Source: Liolophura sinensis
Taxonomy: Eukaryota > Mollusca > Polyplacophora > Chitonida > Chitonidae
Assembly: GCF_032854445.1 (NCBI RefSeq)
Contig: NC_088296.1
Coordinates: 2,629,246 to 2,693,245, forward strand
Direction of reading: 5' to 3'
DNA length: 64,000 nt
Under the pieces are notes generated by a model. It searched no databases. It saw only the letters and a list, made by a program, of their open reading frames with translations, and was not told where the DNA came from. Below, one piece after another: positions 25,510 to 35,143 of the stretch. The position numbers were made by a program, and so were the translations under genes. Position 1 is the stretch's first letter, and every line of letters begins with the position of its first letter.

Positions 25510-26445
25510 AGACATTGTGGTGATTATATACTGCTTCAAACTCATAGTTGTACGTGATGATTATGTACTGCTTGAGACTCATAGTTGTACGTGATGATTG
25601 CATACGGCTAAAGACTCATAGTTGTACGTGGTAATGATATACCGCTTCAAACTCATAGTTGTATGTGGTGATTATATACTGCTAAAGACTCATAGTTGTA
25701 CGTGGTGATTATATACTGCTAAAGACTCATAGTTGTACGTGATGATTGCATACTGCTAAAGACTCATAGTTGTACGTGGTGATTATATACTGCTAAAGAT
25801 TCATAGTTGTACGTGGTGATTATATACTGCTAAAGACTCATATTTGTACGTGGTGATTATATACTGCTAAAGACTCATAGTTGTACGTGGTGATTATATA
25901 CTGCTAAAGACTCATATTTGTACGTGGTGATTATATACTGCTAAAGACTCATAGTTGTACGTGGTGATTATATACTGCTAAAGACTCATAGTTGTACGTG
26001 ATGATTGCATACTGCTAAAGACTCATAGTTGTACGTGGTGATTATATACTGCTAAAGACTCATAGTTGTACGTGATGATTGCATACGGCTAAAGACTCAT
26101 AGTTGTACGTGATGATGATATACCGCTTAAAACTCATATTTGTACGTGGTGATTGCATACGGCTAAAGACTCATAGTTGTACGTGATGATTATGTACTGC
26201 TTGAGACTCATAGTTGTACGTGGTGATTATATACTGCTACAGACTCATAGTTGTACGTGATGATTGCATACTGCTAAAGACTCATAGTTGTACGTGGTGA
26301 TTATATACTGCTACAGACTCATAGTTCTACGTGGTGATTATATACGGCTAAAGACTCATAATTGTGCGTGGTGATTATATACTGCTTAAAACTCATAATT
26401 GTGCGTGGTGATTATATACTGCTAAAGATTCATAGTTGTACGTGG
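25510..26445. repeat. 37-bp minisatellite, about 25 copies
   Basis: The unit is CTCATAGTTGTACGTGGTGA followed by TTATATACTGCTAAAGA. Variants GATGATTGCATAC and GGTGATTATATAC intermix. The array starts about 250 bp after the 59-bp array, with no sequence relation between them. Confidence 0.95.
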
Positions 26446-26779
26446 GTTCAAGAAAAATAATAATTAAGTTAAGGCATCCCCACGTAAATGTAAAAGGTTT
26501 CACAAGCTTTCGATCCACATGCGGAGATCATTGTCGTCGCAATATCACTGCAATATCGCCTAAGTTGAGCTTAGCCATAATTATTCATCTATATATTAGC
26601 ACACTAAGACACACGATGTGCGAGATCAAACCTGGCAGTGAACAGTGAATTTATAGATTACTCCGCTGTCACTGTCCCTGACACCTTGGTGACACTAAGT
26701 AACCAAACACGCTTGTGGACACATTTTACAACATTCGTTAAGACTGGTTGGCGACCGTCATTGTTATGCGTAAATGCGT

Positions 26780-26910
26780 ACATCGCATGTAGGAATATTC
26801 GTCAGTAACTTGCCAAAGGTCCGTGGTTTACGCTGGGCAGTCTGGATTCCTGTACCCATAAAACCTCGGTATCGAAGAAGTGAAACCTTCTTGAGTGTAA
26901 AAATCTACTC
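26780..26910 (+). mobile_element. SINE relative, second subfamily, truncated
   Basis: AGGAATATTCGTCAGTAACT, GCCAAAGGTCCGTGGTTTAC and GTGAAACCTTCTTGAGTGTA align with the element at 18735-18895. The A-rich tail is missing. Confidence 0.6.
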
Positions 26911-27004
26911 TACCTACTCGTTCTTTCGTAGGGAAGACTCTTGTGGTCACAGTCGAAAACAAATGGGCGACAACAGATCCAAATTTCGAATGTTTATTAT
27001 ATTA

Positions 27005-27240
27005 TGTTTTTATTTCAGTGGTCTTATGTAGAAATTTCGCATTTCTTGTGTCGAAATATTGCCTTTCTTGTGTCGAAATAACGCCTTTGTTATGTCGAAA
27101 TATCACATTTCTTATGTTGAAGTTTCGTCTTTCTTATGTCGAAATTTCGTCTTTTTTATGTCGAAATTTCGCCTTTTTTATGTAGAAAGTTCACCTTTCT
27201 CATGTCGAAATATTGGCTTTTGTGTGGCGTGATAGGCCTA
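27005..27240. repeat. About 22-bp degenerate minisatellite, nine copies
   Basis: The unit TATGTCGAAATTTCGCCTTT varies copy by copy (ATATTGCC, ATAACGCC, GTTCACC). Length is 22-24 bp owing to T-run changes. Confidence 0.88.
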
Positions 27241-28356
27241 TATTCCTCTGCATTTTCCCCACAATGACTGATTGTGCATCTGGAACTTTAAATGTCTCAC
27301 TTTCACCTGGGGTTGTTCCCTCCATGTTATTCTAAACCTGCTAAATAAACAGGGCGTTATTAGGTGCATATCAGTGAGCATGTAAGTCTACATTTACCTG
27401 TTTCAGTATCACAGAGATTTCCTTGACATTGCACACTTAACACAATATTGACTGTTTGAACAAGGAATTAACATGGCTGTTGATAAACACACATGTGCGT
27501 GCAATTCTCGCCAGAATAAGGTAGAAATCATAAAGTCATGAAGCCATAATTTTGAGTGAAAAATCGAAATTTCCGAAAACAGGTCAAAACTCCAAGAAGT
27601 ATATTTTAAGTCCATATTTCCATAAAAGGCCATATTTTAATCTAACAAAATCGAAAATTCTACAAAACAGGTATAAAATACATCAAAACCGATGAACAGC
27701 AAAATGGTGTGGAAACACGTATATGTTGGAACAGATGATTTAATCTGTGCATAAGCGTGAATGACGACACAGTTTAGTAGTTACGTTGTACTGGTGGCTG
27801 GATCATGCTGAATATAGAGTTCTGCAGAGATAAATGTATACCTGTACAAGTACATTGAATGCACAAACATAATACCCACTCCTCCCAGCCCCATCCCCCA
27901 CTGCCTTCCCACTCTCCTCTTACTAATTTGTATTACGTCCTGCCCTTGATTGGTCATAATTATCATATCTAATTAATACTCGTAAACAACCATAATTACT
28001 GATTACCTAAATTAGACCATCTATAGAATAAACAAGCCTAATTTGTCCAGCCTCATTAATATCACCTGTAAATTATCCACTTACTGGCGCTGACTAATGA
28101 ATTGTGTCAGCCAAAAAACATTATCCCTCATGAGCTGGTACTAATGGAAGGTTTGCAATGAATTCTCGGAATGACCAGCTTCTGTAATATTTGCAAATAT
28201 GGCTTAGAAAAAAACTACGGTTGACATCCGTAAATGTATACTGTGTGCGTTTCTATCATTTGCCTATTACATATTGTATAACGTGTATGCATGCATCTGA
28301 TATTCTTATTTTGATTTCTAGACTACTTTTGAATCTATCTGTTTTTAAGGACTAGC
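27241..28356. other. Unannotated intergenic sequence
   Basis: No gene or repeat family was recognised. Short frames here have no domain. Confidence 0.35.
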
Positions 28357-28475
28357 TATTTGATTGGTTTTATAACCGTGTACACGAGAAATTTTCACTT
28401 GCATCAGACGGCGACAAAATTTATAACTGGTGGAAAACGAGGAGTGATGATGAAGCCACCGCCCTTCGTCAGACA
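28357..28475 (-). mobile_element. Strongly degraded SINE, minus strand
   Basis: TATTTGATTGGTTTTATAAC, CACTTGCATCAGACGGCGAC and GATGAAGCCACC keep only an outline of the family's 3' half. Confidence 0.55.
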
Positions 28476-28510
28476 CCTAATAAACCCACTGATTTAAAGC
28501 TGCAGCGGAA

Positions 28511-28918
28511 CTACACTGTCAGAAATGAATGCAAATTTGCAGCCTGAAGCACTATATTGTTGCAATAAATCATGTTGTAAAAACTTTAGATCATTTTCTA
28601 GCGCAATTCCGAACCTATCTGGTGAAATTTTACTCTAGTCCATGTGTATTTACAGCATTGTCTGTAAAATTGTAGCGGTTTGACCATTTACAGTGCACTT
28701 TGCTGTAAAAGAACATTGGTTTACTTTGGTAGATATGTAGATTTTTTTAATTTGCAATGGAGTTAACTGATTATTTACAATGGGTATGTGGAAATATACT
28801 ACTATCTTGGTTGTAAATATTAAACAACACATCATGTAAATCTACAGTGAAAAGAACTGGTCACAATCTTGACAGCACTTTTCACTATACAATTACAGTG
28901 TAATTTGTTACAGTGTAG
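28511..28918. mobile_element. MITE-like element with CTACACTGT inverted ends
   Basis: Left end CTACACTGTCAGAAAT, right end ATTTGTTACAGTGTAG: nine perfect terminal bases, with similarity continuing inward. The 408-bp body is non-coding and rich in TTTACAG and CTGTAAA words in both directions. The outer TA could be a TA target duplication, as in Tc1/mariner-type elements. Confidence 0.65.
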
Positions 28919-29151
28919 CCTCTTTTGGATTCGAACATGCAACCTCATTTGTCAAGGGTCTGATCGTCGTAGCGAGCAAACATTTTAACAGCCGGAGCCA
29001 GCAAGCGTTTCTTTATTCAAGGACAAAACAAAAAAACACAAAAGTTTTATTGCATGTACAATCTGAACTATTCGTTTGTTCGATTACCAAATGTGTAGTC
29101 ATACCGCCTCAACTCCGGTGACTACAATATACATATTCGTCAAAGTAATAT

Positions 29152-29390
29152 GGGCCTTCTTGGCCGAGTTGCTTAGCGTGCCAGCGCGGTGCAATGACCT
29201 AGAAGCCTCTCACCAATGCACTCGCTGTGGGTTAAAGTCCAGCTCATGGTGGTTTCCTCCCCTGCCGTCCGTGGGAACGTTTTTCCACCAAGCTTCGGAT
29301 GGTAGTGAGTTTCCACCGGGCTCTAGCCCGTTTCCTCCCACCATAGTGCTGACCGCGAATAAGTGAAATATTCTTGAGTACGGCGTACGG
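29152..29390 (+). mobile_element. tRNA-derived SINE, interrupted near its 3' end
   Basis: It starts GGGCCTTCTTGGCCGAGTTG and keeps GAAGCCTCTCACCAATGC, GTTAAAGTCCAGCTCATGG and TGAAATATTCTTGAGTACGG. The expected TAAAACACCAATC tail is replaced by the LINE fragment that follows, and a tail-like AAACTCCAATCAAATAAAT reappears at about 29873. Confidence 0.85.
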
Positions 29391-29870
29391 CATACTTCGT
29401 AAGTCCAGGTACTGTCTTCTTCTTGTGAAGAAAACGCTGTTTAAGTTGTGTTGTTCAAATATTTATTGTTGTTTACTATGGTCAGTGTATTCGCAGAAGA
29501 GTTTTAACAAACTGAAAGTAATGTATAACAATGCATTCATTCGGATGATGAACTTAAAATACAGCTGCAATGCCAGTGAAATGTTTGGTATGCACATGGT
29601 AATATCTTCTGGAGAAATCGTACTCTTTGTTAACGCGACTCGAATCCAGCAACAATCAAACGATAGCTACTGTATGTACCTCAGATGTCCATGTTCAGCC
29701 GGTAATTTGTGCTATGTGGAGTCCTTGTATCTTAATACCTTGTACTAACACATTGTCTGGTAGTAAGCTGTCATTATACGTAATCTCAGTATTAATATAT
29801 TATCACACATGTTTGTATTCTAAAACCGAATAATGATACTAATAATAATCATAATAATAATAATAACAAT
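29391..29870 (+). pseudogene. LINE reverse-transcriptase C-terminal fragment
   Basis: Read from about 29420, the frame gives LFKLCCSNIYCCLLW, then KLKVMYNNAFIRMMNL, then CNASEMFGMHMV. This matches the region after the reverse-transcriptase thumb in non-LTR retrotransposons, where a Y-N-N-A/V-x-R core and an S/N-A-S-x-M-F motif recur. It is 5'-truncated, the usual outcome of incomplete target-primed reverse transcription. Coding similarity ends near 29690, followed by non-coding sequence and an (AAT)n stretch at 29832-29872. The catalytic domain is absent, so it is a dead copy. The clade (CR1/Jockey/RTE-like) cannot be fixed from this piece. Confidence 0.7.
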
Positions 29871-29879
29871 AATAAACTC

Positions 29880-30554
29880 CAATCAAATAAATCAATAAAC
29901 CATCAAACTGTTACAGTATGTGCGCGATAAGCATTTCTTCGCGAACAAACAGGCAATACTCTTTTAAAATTGAAATGTTACATATTGCTACAGTAATGAT
30001 AAATTCAACATTTTACCATGCAGTGGTGGAGAGAAGAATCCACTAATATCAGGTTACAAAAGGTTTGAAATATTGGAAATTAGGATGTTCAACACAGGGC
30101 GAAAAAACCAGTGTGATCATTGGCAAATGATCACACGTAACTAACGAAATACGGCTCTTTTCAATTTACCCCTGTTACGGTTTTATTCTAACAGTTCATG
30201 TAAATGCATAAACAGAAGCAGTGTGTACGCGCTCTATCACCATGGCTTAAGCCGAATTAGGTAAAAAAAAAATGCAGTGATGTTATATATCTGGCGTCAC
30301 TGGTCTAGAAATACTCCCAATGCTGTGTTGTCATCGCCTTTAACATACAATAAAAGTTATTCTAAATTTATTATTATATTATTAATTTCTATCTTTCGTC
30401 GAATTAACACTTGTTTTTTTCGCTTTACGCCGTATAAGTGATAAATATGTAACATTATGCTTAAATCGGCAAATATTTATTACCCAGCATCACCATTTTA
30501 AGATGTTGGCCAGTTATAAAATGTTTGTCGGGAGGGAGGGGGGGGAGGGGGGGG
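29880..30554. other. Unannotated intergenic sequence
   Basis: Nothing recognised apart from a G-rich run at 30530-30554 directly before the next SINE. Confidence 0.35.
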
Positions 30555-30825
30555 AAGTCCCTCTGTAGCCTAGTTGGTTAGCGCGCTAGCGCAGCGTAAT
30601 GACCCTGGAGCCTCTCACCAATGCTGTCGCTGTGAGTTCAAGTCCAGCTCATGCTGGCTTCCTCTCCGGCCGTACATGGAAAGGTTTTCTAGCGACCTGC
30701 GGATGGCCGTGGGTTTCCGCCAGGCTCTGCCCGGTTTCTTCCCACCATAATGCTGGCCGCCGTCCTATAAGTGAAATATTCTTGAGTACGGCGTAAAACA
30801 CCAACCAAATAAATAAGAAGATTGT
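30555..30825 (+). mobile_element. tRNA-derived SINE, full length and well preserved
   Basis: CTCTGTAGCCTAGTTGGTTA then GCGCGCTAGCGCAGCGTAAT gives a clear tRNA-like A-box side; GTGAGTTCAAGTCCAGCTCA is the B-box side. The tail is GCGTAAAACACCAACCAAAT. Confidence 0.93.
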
Positions 30826-33800
30826 CAGTTTGAAATATCCGATATTATGCCATACAAGCCAATTAATTATGCGGAACCATTCCCACATACAGTAATTTTG
30901 GTCCAAGCTGTACAGTTTAATGTTCATTTCTGCCTTCGTGGTGACATTAAATCGGCAAACTGTACGCATACGTTGTACTCATGTATCGCAAGAGCACATT
31001 AGTCAAATCAAACTGGAGCGAAGTCGCTACTGAGCAAAAAAACAGCTACCCCACTGACTCCACTGTCACAAATACGGCAGATATTACAGATGACAGAAAC
31101 TGCCTATTTCGAAGCAGGGAATCGAACTGGTCACCGTATTTAGTGAAAGACTACCGTAAGGTCTGTATAGGCCTTCACGTAGATTACACAAACACGACCC
31201 AACCACTACAACGCATTAGCAAATTTGTATCAGTCTGCCGCTGGCAATTTGAGACTAATGCAAAGTTCACAATTACCATTCTTAATCAAAACATACGCAC
31301 CCAAGTTAATTGAATACCTGTAACAGCTAATGCTACATAATTAGCTGTCCACCTATATACACACGCAGAATAATTATCTAATTTATTGGCCAGGTTTAAT
31401 TACAGTTCTGTAACAATGTTCTTTGACATTCAATCAGTGTGTCTATGTGCCCTTGTATATGTAGATATATGTATCTAGCATATGTGTGTGTGTATATATA
31501 TATATATACATATGCATATGAATTCCCCTCAGTCCATTTTTGTCGTTTTGGTCCCCTGTGCTTTTGGCAAACCTCTCGCTTAAACTGGAAGGGGGTCGGT
31601 GGGACAAAGCTACGTGTTGCTCCCAAACGCAGCTGTGCGGTCACCATGTGGTAGGATTTTTTTTAATATCGTCTAAATGCGAAAAGTAACAGTCCGTAAA
31701 TATATTTCGATTTTTTTTTTAAATCGACTTTGATGTGAAAATTTCGGTTTGTCTGGTAGGAAGGTTTTGGACGGTATATCTAATCAGATGATGTTAAAGT
31801 TGGCATATGATACAGTGCTGCTTTTTAAACGCTCAGACTCTGTAAGATAAGTTAAAAGGCAATCTGGAAACGTCCATAAAGGGTGTTTCGGACGAAAGCA
31901 TATGCCCTTCCTGACCGACACCGGAGAACGAACAACCGGCCCTGTGTAATAAAGCATGGCAGGTCCAGAAAACGGTATGCCAGTCCGGAATGATCACAAC
32001 AGGTTCAGCAAACTGACTTTCAAGCTGTCCGCAGCGGAAAGTGTTGAACATTGTCTTGGAAATAGATCTTGTGATTATTGAACCGGAGGGTCCATTTTGG
32101 TTGACGGCTTGTATACGAAGGTCTGTTTCTCATTCACCTATTATTAACACTCTGTCCCTTTTGTGACATTAAATATTTGACATTTGTTAATTGATCTTTT
32201 TCAACTCATTATACCTAAGAACACACATCTAAGAACACACACAATTTTTTTACGTAACTAGATGAGTCACAATAAAGGGAACGAACAGGGCACATGAGTT
32301 TTATACAAACGTGTACTACACGTACCACTTCACCGCGTAACTTTAACAAAATCAACTCATTTTGACTGTAATTATTAGAAAATGTCCGCCAAATGTTGAC
32401 TACAAAGATGATCCTGAAGTTCCCGTATTTCTCTTGTCTTAGTTTTCCAATTAGACTTTCGTTTTAGAATTAATTGTTTGACGACTGAAGAGCACAGCAA
32501 CATTTAAAGTTCACCAGGTGACGTCATATAGGTAGATCGAGCTAAACCTTGCTATGCAAAGAACACTAACGCGTTATAAAATCAGATATTCGTAACACCC
32601 TTACACATCAGTGCATCCTTCAGATTTGGGATTATGATAGACAAAAAACAAAATTTTTTAGGCGTTTTTATTTTTTTATTATTTTTATCTCTTCTCTTCT
32701 TTGTTTTGTAGCTTCTTTCTTTGTCTGGTTTTTAGCTTGAGGTTTAACGTCGATGCTATCATAATGTCAAACACCTGCCGACATGTTCACAGTGCTGCGG
32801 CGCTATAATTCCATGCCAAAAGCACTATAGACACCAGACACCAGACACACTTACATGATACCGGACCAACCGTTGTATACGCGGCTTATACACCAAACCA
32901 AAAAGTAGCCGTGCCAGCATTGTCAAGTGTGAAGTGTTAAACGTATCCTGGCGCAGGACTTAAGCCGTGTAAGTATTGGGTTTATGTGTCAGACGAGTTG
33001 CTGCTGCATAACTCTCCGTCCCGTGTTCGAATCCAGCTCACGCCGGATCAGCTTTATGAAACTTTGAATCAGATTAGTATTAAAGCTGTTCCGACTAAAG
33101 TCAGATTTGAAATTTGATTTTAACGCCTATTTTTGGATCCTGTCAGTTAGGTGAGCCTATAGCAAGTGTTAAGACAAAATATTTGCATTTTCAAATTCAA
33201 AAGCCATGTGCTACGTATGTTATTTTGAACGTCAAAATTATGACTCAAGTAAAAAATTGCTTTGTGCACAGAATTTCTAAAATAATAGCAAATATTCGAC
33301 TGGATTTTGCTCTCATCGATTTTTGTCCAAATATTTACGGTTAAACCTCTTTAATAGCGTCATTACTCAATACAGCGTTACACCATATTCAAATAAAATG
33401 TTTATTTACTGCCATATATGTTTGTACTTATTGGCTGTTTATCGTCATACGCAAGAAATGTACACTTCTGCATGTACCACGGGGGCCACGTGCTTACATG
33501 AGCAAAACCATGATTTATATATTTCATTTATTTTGATTGGTGTTTTACACCGTATTTAAGAAAAATATTGGGACTGTAATAGTAAGGTTTATGGCCTTAA
33601 AACTAAGTAAACTTTAACAAACCTTTGAAATGTATTAAATGCGAATAACTCGGAGAAAAGAATGTCAGTATAGGCAGTATGTACCACGTACAGTGGAGCC
33701 TTCAGGATACCTGTGTCTACAGGCACGTTTATGTGGGGGGCTACAGACTGCACAGTTGTCACATTAAAGAGGCGGGCTGTGGTTTTTGTGGTGCATATAT

Positions 33801-33934
33801 GTGTCACCATGCATTTGCCATGTGAATTTTACAGCCTATACAGTTACATAACCTCCAGGGACGTGTATCTTAACAGCTTATTGTCACGTCAGCTGGTCAT
33901 TCAAGTAACGTACCAGGGACAACTGCACATGTAT
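30826..33934. other. Gene-poor stretch with minor repeats
   Basis: Contents seen: a GT/TA microsatellite at about 31482-31509; a tRNA-like remnant at 33010-33050 (CCCGTGTTCGAATCCAGCTC); a possible old repeat at 32730-33000 containing AGGTTTAACGTCGATGC; and a minus-strand SINE tail at 33520-33570 (TTTTGATTGGTGTTTTACAC). No exon could be supported. Confidence 0.4.
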
Positions 33935-34387
33935 GGACACAGACCCCCATTACAACTTCCGTTTTTCGGTAGGGACGATTGTAGTTCTGTGAATTTTAGG
34001 GTATAAAGTCTTTTTTTGCTCCCAGGCGTCCATTTTTGGTGCACAGGTGCATGCTTGGTATTAAAATGCTGGAAACTGTCTAAACTTTGAGGAGGTATGA
34101 GCTTTATTGATGAAAGTTTGAAACTCTGGGCGAGAGGACACAAGGTGTGAGGTAGTGATGAGGCTGCGAGTGACGTCCCCTTGGCGTTGCTAGGCACGCC
34201 TCCCAGCTGCCGGCATGGAAAGGTCCAGATTTTGACGGTCAACCTATGTCAAGATTTTTATGGCTTCTTTCTCACAGGCTGGGCCAGGTATGCACCAAAG
34301 CTTATTGGCCACGGAATGTTTGGGACTGAGCTACAGTGCTAGACGTTAACATTGTCGCTTATGGAAAATTAATGGGGGTCCGAGGCC
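33935..34387 (+). repeat. Left terminal direct repeat, 453 bp
   Basis: It begins GGACACAGACCCCCAT and ends ATGGGGGTCCGAGGCC. The end read backwards is GGCCTCGGACCCCCAT, so 13 of 16 terminal bases are inverted copies of the start. The repeat itself is therefore bounded by short inverted ends. It has no gene; the minus-strand 113-residue frame occurs identically in the other copy but shows no known domain. Confidence 0.92.
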
Positions 34388-34639
34388 TGTACTGACGAAG
34401 TCACCAAAATGTGAAAAATGTCACTATGCGCTTAGATTTCGCAGCAGCCTGATAATTTTTGGTGGGTATGTCTGTGATGTGTTTTGCATTGATTGAGCCG
34501 TTTTATAGCTTCTTGGGGCTATTTATTTTTTGAAAATATCCATTTTGATGAAAAATCGGTAAAATGCTGTTCAGTGTAGGGTAACATGTGTATAGGCATC
34601 CTGAAATGAACAACATGCAACGTTCTAGTATTCCTACGC

Positions 34640-35034
34640 TTGAAAATGGAGACGTTCAGAGCAGAAATTGCTGCAAAAATTGAAAGTTTCAGTGTTTATA
34701 ACGAAAACGGAGCCTGTCGAGTGTGGACTGGACCATTGACGAGAGATGGTCGATATGGCCTTGCCTCCTACAAAGACCCCGTCACACATCGATGGAAGAA
34801 GAAATACATCAGTAGACTTGTTTATATGGCCAGACAGGGGCTGTCACATTTAGATCCCAAGCTTGATTGTGCCACAACACACGCTGTGTAAATGTGGACC
34901 ACACAAGCTTGGAACCGCATTGTGTTAACAATAACAGGCAGCGCTGCTGCAACGTAGGGCGCTGTCTCGGCCATGGGCAGTATGCAAGGTGCATGCTGCA
35001 TTTAAGACTGAGCAGGTTGGTTTCCCCTCATTAA
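34640..35034 (+). pseudogene. HNH / His-Me finger endonuclease-like ORF of the transposon, frameshifted
   Basis: The first 84-codon frame (34640-34891) reads IESFSVYNENGACRVWTG, GRYGLASYKD and KYISRLVYMARQG, the start of the zinc-binding-loop homing-endonuclease type (Pfam zf-His_Me_endon as I recall). The defining motif follows in another frame: CHNTRCVNVDH (34870-34902), a C-H-N-x2-C-V-N-x2-H core, then NNNRQRC and CLGHGQYARC with more zinc-ligand Cys/His, ending at TAA 35032-35034. The frames are separated by a short deletion near 34867; compared with the family, a few residues before the CHN motif are missing and the frame moves. An AATAAA signal at 35039-35044 directly follows the stop. 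In nucleases of this fold the His of the motif acts with a zinc-stabilised loop to cut DNA. Here it presumably helped the element move, but that role is inference. Confidence 0.75.
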
Positions 35035-35038
35035 AAAT

Positions 35039-35044
35039 AATAAA
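35039..35044 (+). terminator. Poly(A) signal AATAAA after the HNH ORF
   Basis: The hexamer lies five bases past the stop codon of the shifted HNH frame and about 100 bp before the convergent transposase stop at 35144, which fits separate tail-to-tail transcription units. Confidence 0.5.
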
Positions 35045-35143
35045 TAACAGATGTGTTTCAGATTTTGCTCAATTTCTGTCATCATTTTTTAATTTCTTTC
35101 ACAAGCGACAACAGCAGTGACAAATTTTATACAAAACTGGCGG

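Noticed and set aside
23935-26445. CRISPR-like array
   Set aside because: Units are contiguous tandem repeats without unique spacers, and the DNA is eukaryotic.
29076-29366. 96-residue plus-strand frame before the LINE piece
   Set aside because: It lies almost entirely in the SINE at 29152-29390.
33901-34242. 113-residue minus-strand frame found in both terminal repeats
   Set aside because: Its duplication follows from repeat identity. The frame is not kept in the solo copy at 1130-1531, and it has no recognised domain.
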